From the NCBI RefSeq assembly GCF_007197755.1, contig NZ_CP041636.1, positions 4,004,001 to 4,068,000 on the forward strand: a stretch of DNA of 64,000 nucleotides, read 5' to 3'. How positions within the stretch are numbered: the first letter of the stretch is position 1; each line of letters opens with the position of its first letter. Source of the stretch: Ferrovibrio terrae. GTDB taxonomy: Bacteria > Pseudomonadota > Alphaproteobacteria > Ferrovibrionales > Ferrovibrionaceae. The notes under the pieces were generated by a model. That model had not been told where the DNA came from and made no database searches. It saw nothing but the letters and a program-made list of their open reading frames with translations. Positions 28,575 to 39,557 of the stretch are shown piece after piece. Position numbers and translations under genes: made by a program.

Positions 28575-29261
28575 TTAGCCGCGGAAGCCGGTGGCGATCA
28601 CATAAGACTCCGCCGAATCCGCGCGGCTGGCCGGCGGTTTGACATGCCGCACGCTGCGGAAATCCCGCTTCATCGTATTCAGCATCTCGTTCTCGCTGCC
28701 GCCACGCAGCACCTTGGCGAGGAAGACGCCGCCCGGATTGAGCACGCGGCGGGCAAAATCCAGCGCCAGCTCGCACAACAGCATGATGCGGATATGGTCG
28801 GTCTGGCGGTGGCCGGTGGCCGGTGCGGCCATGTCCGACAGCACCAGGTCGGCCTTGCCGCCCAGCGCCTCGATGATCTTCAGATCAGCGCCTTCCTCCA
28901 GGAAATCCTGCTGCATCAGCGTGGCGCCGACGATGGGATCGACCGGGTTGATGTCGACGCCCAGCACGAAGCCGCGCCCCTTCTCGCCCTCAGCCGATTT
29001 CACGCGCTTGACCGCCACCTGCGTCCAGCCGCCCGGCGCCGCGCCGAGATCGACCACACGCATGCCCGGCTTGAGCAGTTTGTATTTCTCATCCAGCTCG
29101 ATCAGTTTGAAGGCGGCGCGGCTGCGCCAGCCATCCACTTTCGCGGCGGCCACATAAGGATCGTTGAGCTGGCGCCGCAGCCATTTCGCCTGACCGACCG
29201 TGCGGCCGCGCGCGGTCTTCACGCGCACCTTGACGCCTGCCTTGCGTGGAGGTTGTGCCAT
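28575..29261 (-). CDS. rlmE: 23S rRNA 2'-O-ribose methyltransferase RlmE/FtsJ
   Basis: A 228-residue RrmJ-type enzyme that methylates the 2'-O of U2552 in 23S rRNA. SAM motif I is VVDLGAAPGGWTQVAVKRV, and the catalytic K-D-K-E tetrad is in place: K in RSRAAFKLIELD, D in LVLSDMAAP, K in GGVFLAKVLRGG, and E in ADSAESYV. The N-terminus carries a basic extension (KAGVKVRVKTARGRTVGQAKWLRRQ). The ATG overlaps the ppx stop by one base (TGATG), so the two are translationally coupled. Confidence 0.95.
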   Translation of the reverse strand: MAQPPRKAGVKVRVKTARGRTVGQAKWLRRQLNDPYVAAAKVDGWRSRAAFKLIELDEKYKLLKPGMRVVDLGAAPGGWTQVAVKRVKSAEGEKGRGFVLGVDINPVDPIVGATLMQQDFLEEGADLKIIEALGGKADLVLSDMAAPATGHRQTDHIRIMLLCELALDFARRVLNPGGVFLAKVLRGGSENEMLNTMKRDFRSVRHVKPPASRADSAESYVIATGFRG

Positions 29262-30325
29262 CAGCGTCGCCTCCAGCCGTTATGCCGGCCGCCGTCGCCA
29301 ATCTGGCGGCGCTGGCCCATCAACTCGACCAGCACGCCCTCGCGCACGCCACGGTCGGCGACGCGCAGCCGCGTGGCCGGCCAGAAACGATACAGTGCCT
29401 CAAGGATGGCGCAGCCGGCCACCACCAGATCGGCGCGTTCCTCGCCGATGCAGGGATGCAGTGCGCGTTCGGGCACGCTGATCGAGGCCAGCCGGCGCGA
29501 CTGCTCAATCACGGTGGGGAATTCCAGCCAGCAGCCATCGACATATCGGCGCTCGTAACGCGGCAGGTTGAGATGCACGCCGGCCAGCGTGGTGACGGTG
29601 CCGGACGTGCCCAGCACCTGGATCTGGCCTGACAGCAGCTTCTGCGACAGGGCGTGTTTGACCTCGAACGGACGCAGTTCATCGGCCACCAGATCGATCA
29701 TCTGCGCGTAAGAGCCGCTCTGTATATCGCCGGGACCGAAGCGTTCGGTCAGGTTGACGACGCCGAAAGGCAGCGAGATCCAGTCGATCACATCGGTGCG
29801 GCCACCGCCGAGCAGTCGCGCCCAGAGGATTTCGGTCGAGCCGCCGCCGATATCAAAGACGATGGCTTCGCGATGCGGCGGCTCCAGCAGCGGCGCGCAG
29901 CCGTTCAGCGCCAGCCGGGCTTCCTCGGCCGTCGAGATGATGTCGAGGCTGATGCCGGTGGCGGTCTTCACCTCATGCAGGAATTCGTTGCCGTTGGCGG
30001 CGCGGCGGCAGGCCTCGGTGGCGACGGCGCGCGCAGACGACACGCCGCGACGCGCCATTTTCTCGGAACAGATCTTCAGCGCCTCGATGGTGCGCGCCAT
30101 GGCGGCATCCGACAGGCGACCGGATACGCTGAGCCCCTCGCCCAGGCGCACGATGCGGGAAAACGCCTCGATGACGCGAAAACCATCGCGAACCGGCCGC
30201 GCGATCAGCAGGCGGCAGTTGTTGGTCCCGAGGTCGATGGCGGCGTAGACCGGTGCCGGCTCAGACGCCGCCTGCACTCCGGCCGCGCCGGCGCCCGGCC
30301 GGGAAACGGGAGAATCCGTGCTCAC
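29261..30325 (-). CDS. ppx: Exopolyphosphatase / pppGpp phosphatase (Ppx/GppA)
   Basis: A 354-residue protein of the ASKHA fold. The opening AAIDLGTNNCRLLIA is the phosphate-1 motif, EARLALNGCAPLL lies before VFDIGGGSTEILWARL, which is the phosphate-2 motif, and LGTSGTVTTLAGVHL is the adenosine-type motif. It is shorter than two-domain Ppx proteins (about 500 residues), which suits the alphaproteobacterial single-core type. It is the first gene of a minus-strand block that runs through rlmE; its last base overlaps rlmE's start. Whether polyP or pppGpp is the main substrate cannot be told. Confidence 0.9.
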   Translation of the reverse strand: MSTDSPVSRPGAGAAGVQAASEPAPVYAAIDLGTNNCRLLIARPVRDGFRVIEAFSRIVRLGEGLSVSGRLSDAAMARTIEALKICSEKMARRGVSSARAVATEACRRAANGNEFLHEVKTATGISLDIISTAEEARLALNGCAPLLEPPHREAIVFDIGGGSTEILWARLLGGGRTDVIDWISLPFGVVNLTERFGPGDIQSGSYAQMIDLVADELRPFEVKHALSQKLLSGQIQVLGTSGTVTTLAGVHLNLPRYERRYVDGCWLEFPTVIEQSRRLASISVPERALHPCIGEERADLVVAGCAILEALYRFWPATRLRVADRGVREGVLVELMGQRRQIGDGGRHNGWRRR

Positions 30326-30441
30326 AGAATTGGTCCTCGCGCCTGACGGGCTTCGCAGCCTCGCGGACGGCCCAGCCGGCGCAATAGAAGTTGACGATCA
30401 TGGGGGGAGTGTAGCGCGACAGGGCCGCCACTGTAAGACCC

Positions 30442-30474
30442 TCACCCCTCCCGGCCGCGAGCCGGAAGGGGTGA
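30442..30474. terminator. Strong hairpin between the LysM and ppx genes
   Basis: Stem of 14 bp with one G-T type mismatch (TCACCCCTCCCGGC with GCCGGAAGGGGTGA, 5-nt loop), 9 bp past the LysM stop. No T-run follows on either strand. It could be a terminator, or a copy of a dispersed palindromic element, since this pattern is common between genes in GC-rich Alphaproteobacteria. Confidence 0.5.
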
Positions 30475-30482
30475 AGTCAGCG

Positions 30483-31502
30483 TCAGTTGGTCGATTTGCC
30501 GCCCGGAGTATTATGACCCGGCACGGCGAAGACCTGACCCGGATAGATCATGTCCGGATCGGTGATCTGGCTCTGGTTGGCCCGGTAGATTTCGGTATAG
30601 CGCGGGCCCTGGCCGTAAACCTGGCGGGCAATACGCCACAGGCTGTTGCCCGGCTGCACGATGATGCTATTGCCGCTGGCGTCGAATTTCACGTCTTCGG
30701 GCCGGGCACGGCTGAACGGCATTTCCAGACGCGAGGCGACCTTGCCGCCGGCCTGCTCGACCTGGTCGACACGCAGCGAGTAGATGCCCGGATCGACGGC
30801 CTTGTCGGGCCGCATGCGCCAGGTGCCCTTGTCATCGGCAGTGGCGACGCCGATCGGCTCGTTATTCAGATAGATCTGCACGGTCGAACCCGGCTGGGCG
30901 CGGCCCGAGAGGATCAGGTTGCCGGCCTGGTCGTATTCGATGGCATCCAGCGCCAGCCCCTTGCGGGCCGGATCGAGCGGGCCGTCCGGCCGCTGCAGCA
31001 GGCGGCTGGCACCCTTCAGCGGGGTGAGCACGGCAATCGCCTGCTCGCCGCCTTCGCCCGGCTGGCACTCCGGCACCACGGCAACGACATTGGCCTCGGC
31101 CTTGATCGGCTCCTGGCCCTGCATCTGCGATTCCAGCGTGAATTCCTGATTGCCGCGTTCCAGCGGCAGGTCGGGCACCAGCACCCATTCGCCGCGCGTA
31201 TCGGCGGTGACACGGCCAAGCTCGCGCTGACCGGTCTTCACCACCACCACCGAGCCGGCCATGGCACGGCCGGCGAAAACGGAGGTGCAGTTGCGGCTGA
31301 TGCGCACCACATCGAAGCTGGGCGGGGCCTTGGCCACGCTGTCGGGCGATGGCGCCACAGGGGCGGCCGGCACCGGCGGAGGGGGAATGTTTGCCGTCGG
31401 CGTCATGCCCCGCTTGTTGGGGTCGGCGCCGAAAAAGATCACGGCCAGGATACCCAGGACCGCTGCAGCAAGAAGGATGAAGAAGAAACGACTTCCGCGC
31501 AC
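30483..31502 (-). CDS. Membrane-anchored LysM protein
   Basis: A 339-residue protein with an N-terminal uncleaved membrane anchor (FFFILLAAAVLGILAVIFFG, residues 5-24), a Pro-rich linker, two to three Ig-like beta-sandwich stretches (residues about 60-270: GQRELGRVTADTRGEWVLVPDLPL, GVATADDKGTWRMRPDK) and a C-terminal LysM domain, SIIVQPGNSLWRIARQVYGQGPRYTEIYRANQSQITDPDMIYPGQVFAVP. It should bind peptidoglycan in the periplasm while tethered to the inner membrane. The Ig-like/LysM order is that of the YgaU/XkdP-like proteins common in this class. It has a 130-bp gap to the divergent cytochrome gene. Confidence 0.88.
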   Translation of the reverse strand: MRGSRFFFILLAAAVLGILAVIFFGADPNKRGMTPTANIPPPPVPAAPVAPSPDSVAKAPPSFDVVRISRNCTSVFAGRAMAGSVVVVKTGQRELGRVTADTRGEWVLVPDLPLERGNQEFTLESQMQGQEPIKAEANVVAVVPECQPGEGGEQAIAVLTPLKGASRLLQRPDGPLDPARKGLALDAIEYDQAGNLILSGRAQPGSTVQIYLNNEPIGVATADDKGTWRMRPDKAVDPGIYSLRVDQVEQAGGKVASRLEMPFSRARPEDVKFDASGNSIIVQPGNSLWRIARQVYGQGPRYTEIYRANQSQITDPDMIYPGQVFAVPGHNTPGGKSTN

Positions 31503-31637
31503 CAGCTTGTCCCGGTTATCTAAATTGTGAACGACGCGAGAGATTAAGTCCTCGCCCCCAGACCCGCAACACCTCTAACTTGTCCAGCGTTTGCAAATCC
31601 TTACGATTGCGCCGCAAAAAGCCCCTGGAACCAGCCC

Positions 31638-32336
31638 ATGACCATAGAAACGCCCGGCATCGCCTCTGGTTCGGCCCCTGTACAGGCCAGGATCACGGTT
31701 TGGGACCTGCCAACCCGCCTGTTCCACTGGGCGCTGGTGCTGCTGGTGATCGCTATGGTCTGGACCGGCTGGACCGGCAAGCTCGAACTGCACATGACCC
31801 TGGGCCAGGCGGTGCTGTCGCTGGTGCTGTTCCGCCTCGTCTGGGGCTTTACCGGAAACCGCTACGCCCGCTTCACCGAATTCGTCACCGGGCCAATCAG
31901 CTGCCTGCGCTATCTGGGCTCGCTGTTCAGCAGTTCAAGCGGTCAGCATGTCGGCCATAACCCGGCCGGCGGCTATGCCGTCCTGGCCATGCTTGTGCTG
32001 CTGGCAGTGCAGGCTGGATCAGGACTGTTCACCAGCGACGACATCTTCACCGATGGGCCACTGTTCTCCAAGGTGTCGAGCGCGACGGGATCGCTGCTCA
32101 GCACCGTCCATCGCCGCACGATCTGGATCCTGCTCGGCGTGATCGGCCTGCATCTGCTGGCCAATGTGTTCTATCTTGTGGTGAAGAAGAACGATCTGAT
32201 CAGTCCGATGGTGACCGGCCGCAAACTCGCGCCGGCAGCGGCCGATGCCGGCCGTGGCGGCCATCCGCTGCTGGCGCTGGTGATCCTGGCCGTCTGCGCG
32301 GCGATCGTCTTCGGCGGCATCGCCCTCGTAAAATAA
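31638..32336 (+). CDS. Cytochrome b561-type membrane protein
   Basis: A 232-residue di-heme membrane cytochrome of the Ni/Fe-hydrogenase b-subunit type. It has four main hydrophobic segments with heme-ligand candidates: H in TRLFHWALVLLVIAMVWTGWTG, H in the second segment's HMTLGQA, H in the fourth, TVHRRTIWILLGVIGLHLLANVFY. The typical WDLPTRLFHW opens it. Two genes on, converging, lies a cytochrome c' gene, so a small electron-transfer pair from membrane b to periplasmic c is plausible. The start uses an ATG after AACCAGCCC; no strong ribosome site. Confidence 0.87.
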   Translation: MTIETPGIASGSAPVQARITVWDLPTRLFHWALVLLVIAMVWTGWTGKLELHMTLGQAVLSLVLFRLVWGFTGNRYARFTEFVTGPISCLRYLGSLFSSSSGQHVGHNPAGGYAVLAMLVLLAVQAGSGLFTSDDIFTDGPLFSKVSSATGSLLSTVHRRTIWILLGVIGLHLLANVFYLVVKKNDLISPMVTGRKLAPAAADAGRGGHPLLALVILAVCAAIVFGGIALVK

Positions 32337-32352
32337 AAGCTGGGTGAAATAA

Positions 32353-32383
32353 AAAAAGGCGCAGCTTGCCGCCGCGCCTTTTT
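32353..32383. terminator. Bidirectional intrinsic terminator
   Basis: AAAAAGGCGC at 32353-32362 pairs with GCGCCTTTTT at 32374-32383. The A- and T-runs at the stem ends give a T-tract on both strands, suited to ending the two converging cytochrome genes. Confidence 0.85.
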
Positions 32384-32403
32384 CACAATCGGATAACCGC
32401 CGA

Positions 32404-32856
32404 TCAATCGGCGCGGAAAGCCTTGTGGCAAGTGCCGCAGGCACCGCCCATGGCGCCGAAGGCCGCCTTCAGCGCGGCGGCATCGCCCGCCTTGCCGGCA
32501 GCGGCAACAGCCGTGGCCTTGCCTTCGAGATCCTTCATGCCGGCCTCGAACTGCGCCCAGTTGGCCCAGATTTCCGGCTTGGCCTTGGTGTTGCCCTTGT
32601 CGGAGCCCGGCGGGAAATGCTGCAGCTGCCTGGCCGCCTGCTGGGCAATCGCTTCGGCCGCTGCCACGGCGCCCGACGGCGCGCTGTTGTCATCGACCAC
32701 TTTCTTGATGGCGCCCGCGGACACGCGGAACACCTGGAAACCGTCCTTGCGGGCCTTGATGTGGTCGTCGGCTGACTGGGCAAAGGCCAGACCGCCGACC
32801 GACATCATTGCAAGACCCAGCGTCGCCGCCAGGACTGCCTTGTGCCAAGTAGCCAT
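32404..32856 (-). CDS. Cytochrome c', class II
   Basis: A 150-residue periplasmic heme protein. The start at 32856 gives MATWHKAVLAATLGLAMMSVGGLAFAQ, a Sec signal peptide. The mature part is a four-helix bundle with FFPPGSDKG-like loop (QHFPPGSDKGNTKAKPEIWANWAQFEA) and the heme site GACGTCHKAFRAD at the very C-terminus (CxxCH). This is the class II layout. Members bind NO or serve as electron carriers. It converges with the b-type cytochrome gene. Confidence 0.9.
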   Translation of the reverse strand: MATWHKAVLAATLGLAMMSVGGLAFAQSADDHIKARKDGFQVFRVSAGAIKKVVDDNSAPSGAVAAAEAIAQQAARQLQHFPPGSDKGNTKAKPEIWANWAQFEAGMKDLEGKATAVAAAGKAGDAAALKAAFGAMGGACGTCHKAFRAD

Positions 32857-33085
32857 TCTTATGATCCCCTCGTTGAAACCCGTCTGCTGGAACGGGCGAT
32901 TCACTCTATACCGGCCGCCACGAAATGAGCGACAAGTCCTTACGCCCTCACGAAAAATTTAAAGCCACCGGTTTCCATCCGGAACCCGCCATTTTTCCGG
33001 CCATTTTAACTGGCATCCATGGGCGGAATCAGCTACCCATCCCCACCCCGCAAACACCGCCTCCCCGTATCGGATCCGTCTTTAC

Positions 33086-33670
33086 ATGACCGCCATTCGC
33101 TCCGTCTGTGTCTATTGCGGCTCAAGCCTCGGCGAGAGCAACGTCTACACGGCCCAGGCCCAGATTCTGGGCCAGCGGCTGGCGGAGAACGGCATCCGCC
33201 TGATCTATGGCGGCGGCCGCATCGGCCTGATGGGCGTGGTGGCCGATGCCGTCATGAAGGGCGGCGGCGAAGTCGTCGGCATCATCCCCAATCACCTGCA
33301 CGACTGGGAAGTGGGCCATACCGGCCTGACCGAACTGCATGTCGTCGACAGCATGCACACGCGCAAGCGCATGATGGTCGAGATGTCGGATGCCTTCATC
33401 GCCCTGCCCGGCGGCCTGGGCACGCTGGACGAATTCTTCGAGATCATCACCTGGCGCCAGCTCAAGCTGCATGACAAGCCGGTGCTGGTGCTCAACACCG
33501 AGGATTACTGGCATCCGCTGATGGCGCTGATCGAGACCGTGATCGAGCGCGGCTTTGCCCGCCGCACCGCCACCACGCTCTACACCGTGGTCGAGGATGC
33601 GGAAGCGGTGATCGCCGCCCTGCTGGCCGAGCCGCCGCCGGAACACGCCGCGCGCACCAGCAAAATCTGA
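33086..33670 (+). CDS. LOG family protein (TIGR00730 type)
   Basis: A 194-residue Rossmann-like protein with SVCVYCGSSLGESNVYTAQAQILGQRLAENGIRLIYGGGRIGLMGVVADAV and PGGLGTLDEFFEIITWRQL, the PGGxGTxxE signature of LOG phosphoribohydrolases that release a base from nucleoside 5'-monophosphates (cytokinins in plants, and general nucleotide salvage in bacteria). The lysine-decarboxylase name often given is wrong. It lies alone upstream of icd, with a terminator between. Confidence 0.9.
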   Translation: MTAIRSVCVYCGSSLGESNVYTAQAQILGQRLAENGIRLIYGGGRIGLMGVVADAVMKGGGEVVGIIPNHLHDWEVGHTGLTELHVVDSMHTRKRMMVEMSDAFIALPGGLGTLDEFFEIITWRQLKLHDKPVLVLNTEDYWHPLMALIETVIERGFARRTATTLYTVVEDAEAVIAALLAEPPPEHAARTSKI

Positions 33671-33672
33671 GG

Positions 33673-33705
33673 TCAGGCCCCGTCTGCGGGCCTGAATTGA
33701 CCTTT
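33673..33705 (+). terminator. Intrinsic terminator after the LOG gene
   Basis: TCAGGCCC and GGGCCTGA form an 8-bp stem with a 7-nt loop, 3 bp after the stop codon, followed by ATTGACCTTTT. The paired GGTCA/TTGACC flanks extend it. Confidence 0.65.
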
Positions 33706-33833
33706 TCTCGCCCCCGCTAAAGTTTAAATCCACCCGTCCGGCGGGGGCTTAAGGCTTCTCGCCCTGCACCCCGTTTGCTAGGGTCCGGGCCATCACGAAG
33801 TCCGTAAACCTGAGCCTGTGGAGGGAGCCTTTT

Positions 33834-35048
33834 ATGGCGAAGATCAAGGTCAAAAATCCGGTCGTCGAGCTCGACGGCGACGAGATGACCCGCATCATCT
33901 GGAAGTTCATCAAGGAGAAGCTGATCCTGCCGTATCTGGACGTGGATCTGCTCTACTACGATCTCGGCGTCGAATACCGCGACCAGACCAACGACCAGGT
34001 CACCATCGACAGCGCCCAGGCCATCCTGAAGCACGGCGTCGGCGTCAAATGCGCCACCATCACGCCGGACGAACAGCGCGTGACCGAGTTCAAGCTGAAG
34101 GAAATGTGGAAGTCGCCGAACGGCACGATCCGCAACATCATCGGCGGCACGATCTTCCGCGAGCCGATCATCTGCAAGAACGTGCCGCGTCTGGTGCCGC
34201 ACTGGAACGACCCGATCGTGGTCGGCCGCCATGCTTTCGGCGACCAGTATCGCGCCACCGACTTCCGCTTCCCCGGCAAGGGCACGCTGACGATCAAGTT
34301 CGTCGGCGAAGACGGCAAGATCATCGAGAAGGAAGTCTTCAAGGCTCCCGGCAGCGGCGTCGCCATGGCGATGTACAACCTCGATGACTCGATCCGCGAC
34401 TTCGCCCGTTCCAGCATGAACTACTCGCTGGTGCGCGGCTGGCCGCTGTACCTGTCGACCAAGAACACGATCCTCAAGGCCTATGACGGCCGCTTCAAGG
34501 ATCTGTTCGAGGAAGTGTTCGAGAAGGAATTCGCCGACCAGTTCAAGAAGGCCGGGATCACTTACGAACACCGCCTGATCGACGATATGGTCGCCTGCGC
34601 GATCAAGTGGTCGGGCAAGTTCGTCTGGGCCTGCAAGAACTACGACGGCGACGTGCAGTCCGACGTGGTGGCGCAGGGCTTCGGTTCGCTCGGCCTGATG
34701 ACGAGCGTGCTGATGACTCCCGATGGCAAGACCGTCGAAGCCGAAGCCGCCCATGGCACGGTGACGCGTCACTATCGCGAGCACCAGGCGGGTCGCGAGA
34801 CCTCGACCAACCCGATCGCCTCGATCTTCGCCTGGACGCGCGGCCTGATGCATCGCGCCAAGCTGGACAACAATGCCGATCTGGACAAGTTCGCCCAGAC
34901 GCTGGAGAAGGTCTGCATCTCCACCGTGGAAGCCGGCTTCATGACCAAGGATCTCGCGATCCTGATCTCGAAGGACCAGCCCTGGCTGACGACCCAGAAG
35001 TTCCTCGACAAGATCGACGAGAACCTCAAGACGGCCCTGGCGGCGTAA
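33834..35048 (+). CDS. icd: Isocitrate dehydrogenase, NADP-dependent
   Basis: A 404-residue enzyme of the TCA cycle that converts isocitrate to 2-oxoglutarate. It is the eukaryote-like homodimeric type used by Alphaproteobacteria: [50 protein letters not shown] opens it, the metal- and isocitrate-binding loop is [20 protein letters not shown], and [43 protein letters not shown] follows. GGAGGGAGC precedes the ATG. The alaS and recA genes lie a few kb downstream on the opposite strand, the usual neighbourhood. Confidence 0.97.
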   Translation: MAKIKVKNPVVELDGDEMTRIIWKFIKEKLILPYLDVDLLYYDLGVEYRDQTNDQVTIDSAQAILKHGVGVKCATITPDEQRVTEFKLKEMWKSPNGTIRNIIGGTIFREPIICKNVPRLVPHWNDPIVVGRHAFGDQYRATDFRFPGKGTLTIKFVGEDGKIIEKEVFKAPGSGVAMAMYNLDDSIRDFARSSMNYSLVRGWPLYLSTKNTILKAYDGRFKDLFEEVFEKEFADQFKKAGITYEHRLIDDMVACAIKWSGKFVWACKNYDGDVQSDVVAQGFGSLGLMTSVLMTPDGKTVEAEAAHGTVTRHYREHQAGRETSTNPIASIFAWTRGLMHRAKLDNNADLDKFAQTLEKVCISTVEAGFMTKDLAILISKDQPWLTTQKFLDKIDENLKTALAA

Positions 35049-35070
35049 GCCACGCCATCTCAAAGGCCTG

Positions 35071-36258
35071 TCAGACGGCGGGGGGAGATAATCCCTCCGC
35101 CGTTTTTCGTTGCTCCAGCCGCTCCGCCGCCAGGCGGTCGATATGCTCCTTGATGGTGGGATGCACCTGCAGCAGCCGCTGGAAATCCGTGACCTCCAGC
35201 GCCAGCAGGCGGCAGTCGGTGATGGCGCTGACCGTGGCGGTGCGGTCGGTGCGGCGCAGCAGCGCGATCTCGCCGAAATGCTGGCCGGACCCCAACACCA
35301 CCGGCTTAGGCAGAATCTCCACCTCTACTTCGCCCGCCATGATGAAGAACATCGCCTCGGCGCGTTCGTCCCTGCGCACGATGGCGGTGCCTGACGGCAC
35401 CACCTGCGGCTTTAGCAGGCTGGCGATCTCGGCGATCGAACTGGCATCGAGATTGTGGAACAGCGGCAGAGACGCCACCGCGCGCCAGGTGACCATAAAC
35501 TCGCGGCGCTTGATCTCCTCGGCGAAACCTGACGCCAGCAAACCGGCGGGAATGGCGATGGTGCCGACGCCTATCAAGATGATCACGCCATTGAAGATTT
35601 TGCCCAGCGGCGTGATCGGGATCATGTCGCCATAGCCGACCGAGCCGACGGTGACGATGCCCCACCACAGCGCCTTGGGGATCGAGCCGAACACCTCGGG
35701 CTGCGCATCGTGTTCCAGCATGTACATGATGCACGACGCCACCACCAGCAGCACGCCTGCCGCGCCCAGAGCCGCGGTCAGGCCGCGCGCTTCGCGCCGC
35801 AGCACTGCCGCCACCAGCGGGAGGCCGGGCGTGTAGCGCGCCAGCTTGAACAGGGTGAACATCTCGGTGGCGAGAAACAGGTCACGCGGGAACGGCACCA
35901 CCAGATTGAGCCAGAACGGCAGGATCACCAGCAGATCGACGACGCCGAGGAAGGAGCTCATATAACGCCGCCGCATGGTCGTCGCGCCGACCCGGCCGCT
36001 ATGGGCATAGGCCGGCGCGATCCAGATGCGCAGCAGGTATTCGGCGGTGAACAGGATATCGGTGGCTTCGCGCAGGCGGTCACACCAGAAGACGGTGCGC
36101 GCATCGAGGCCCGGCACGGTGACCAGCATGATGGCGGCCGCACAGGCAAAGACACTGATGATGATCAGCGTCGAGAGCAGCCGATGACCGATACGCGCAT
36201 CGCGGCGATCATCCGCCAGCAGATCGAAGCAGATCCGGCGCCAGTCTGTTTTTGACAT
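35071..36258 (-). CDS. Potassium channel with cyclic-nucleotide-binding domain
   Basis: A 395-residue membrane protein. Six hydrophobic segments span residues about 25-250; the pore is LWWGIVTVGSVGYGDMIPITPLG, with an intact TVGSVGYGD-type K+ selectivity filter. The C-terminal domain from about residue 275 is a CNBD: SLLKPQVVPSGTAIVRRDERAEAMFFIMAGEVEVEI, FGEIALLRRTDRTATVSAITDCRLLALEV. The phosphate-binding cassette FGEIALL..R matches cAMP/cGMP binders. The layout is that of MlotiK1-like bacterial channels. Its 3' end carries the icd terminator. Confidence 0.9.
   Translation of the reverse strand: MSKTDWRRICFDLLADDRRDARIGHRLLSTLIIISVFACAAAIMLVTVPGLDARTVFWCDRLREATDILFTAEYLLRIWIAPAYAHSGRVGATTMRRRYMSSFLGVVDLLVILPFWLNLVVPFPRDLFLATEMFTLFKLARYTPGLPLVAAVLRREARGLTAALGAAGVLLVVASCIMYMLEHDAQPEVFGSIPKALWWGIVTVGSVGYGDMIPITPLGKIFNGVIILIGVGTIAIPAGLLASGFAEEIKRREFMVTWRAVASLPLFHNLDASSIAEIASLLKPQVVPSGTAIVRRDERAEAMFFIMAGEVEVEILPKPVVLGSGQHFGEIALLRRTDRTATVSAITDCRLLALEVTDFQRLLQVHPTIKEHIDRLAAERLEQRKTAEGLSPPAV
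35076..35107 (+). terminator. icd terminator inside the 3' end of the channel gene
   Basis: An 11-bp stem with one wobble (CGGCGGGGGGA with TCCCTCCGCCG, 5-nt loop) and a run of five T at 35103-35107, about 30 bp past the icd stop. It lies within the last codons of the converging channel gene, so the terminator also encodes residues near its C-terminus. Confidence 0.7.
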
Positions 36259-36279
36259 TGCGCCGGTGCCTTTCCGTGA

Positions 36280-38925
<2,646 letters not shown>

Positions 38926-39130
38926 GGACTTCGCACCCCTGGTCGGTGGCGCCCGGCTGGACCGGGTCGCCTTGTCGTTTGCTGGTCAGATTGTCACGAG
39001 CCGGACCCCATCCGGCAAGCGACCTGTCTTAACGGTCTGCCCTTTCCCTGTCCAGCCGGCATGCGGCCAGTTAAGTCCTTGGTCGGATAGGGAATTGCCC
39101 GTAAATCGGCCGGCCCTGCCGGCCACCCTG

Positions 39131-39271
39131 TCCGATCTTCGCGCCGCTTCGCCCGTGTTCGCAGCGCTTCGCCAGTGTTCGTAGCGCTTCGCTGGTGTTC
39201 GTGGCGCTTCGCGCGTGTTCGCCAGCGTTCGTACGGCTTCGTGGCGGTTCGCTGGTGTTCGGACGGCTTCG
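39131..39271. repeat. Phased TTCG array, 14 steps of exactly 10 bp
   Basis: Fourteen consecutive 10-bp blocks each end in TTC followed by G, so TTCG recurs at exact 10-bp spacing from 39138 to 39271. The tetramer is preceded alternately by GC (GCTTCG) or GT (GTTCG), so a 20-bp unit of the form GCTTCGCnnGTGTTCGnnGC is also seen in the first five blocks. Ten is not a multiple of three, so the period is a property of DNA or RNA and not of a protein. Function unknown. Confidence 0.85.
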
Positions 39272-39342
39272 CCGCCGGAACCGCCGGCCCGGCAACGGGC
39301 CAACAGGAACATTTAGGGTCCGGACGGTCACATTCAAGGGAC

Positions 39343-39375
39343 AAAAAAACCCGGTATCGCGCGAGCGATACCGGG
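39343..39375 (-). terminator. recA terminator, second
   Basis: Perfect 11-bp stem CCCGGTATCGC/GCGATACCGGG with a 4-nt loop. On the minus strand it is followed by seven T. It is about 180 bp past the recA stop. It shares the flanking CCATGGAGGAGA with the first terminator. Confidence 0.85.
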
Positions 39376-39458
39376 GTCCATGGAGGAGAGAACTTCTCCC
39401 CTGCCAGATAGCGCCCGGCGGCCGGAAGGCAACCGGGTTCCGGAGCCGAAGGAGGCAA

Positions 39459-39492
39459 AAAATAACCCCGGCAGCGAGGTCCGCTGCCGGGG
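39459..39492 (-). terminator. recA terminator, first
   Basis: Perfect 11-bp stem CCCCGGCAGCG/CGCTGCCGGGG with a 5-nt loop; on the minus strand a TTATTTTTT tract follows. It is about 65 bp past the recA stop and is preceded (minus strand) by TTCTCCTCCATGG, which also precedes the second terminator. Confidence 0.87.
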
Positions 39493-39557
39493 CTTTGCCC
39501 ATGGAGGAGAATAACTCAGGCGCCGTGGTTTACCGGCGTTGAGCGGGGCGAAACTGT

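Larger units (their letters stand above)
38926..39557. other. 632-bp recA-alaS intergenic region
   Basis: No convincing gene. It holds, from alaS outward, the alaS leader and promoter region, a 140-bp phased TTCG array (39131-39271), and two intrinsic terminators of recA (39343-39375 and 39459-39492). Short open frames cross it on both strands, but they follow the repeat array and share no codon bias with a protein. Confidence 0.8.

Noticed and set aside
39131-39271. LexA boxes in the TTCG array
   Set aside because: LexA direct repeats in this class need 11-bp spacing between GTTC starts. Here the spacing is 10 bp and half of the sites read CTTC.
38986-39312. Minus-strand open frame of 108 codons with a repeated Arg/Thr/Ala product
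   Set aside because: It only translates the TTCG array; the 10-bp period shifts frame at each step, so any protein is incidental, and there is no ribosome site.
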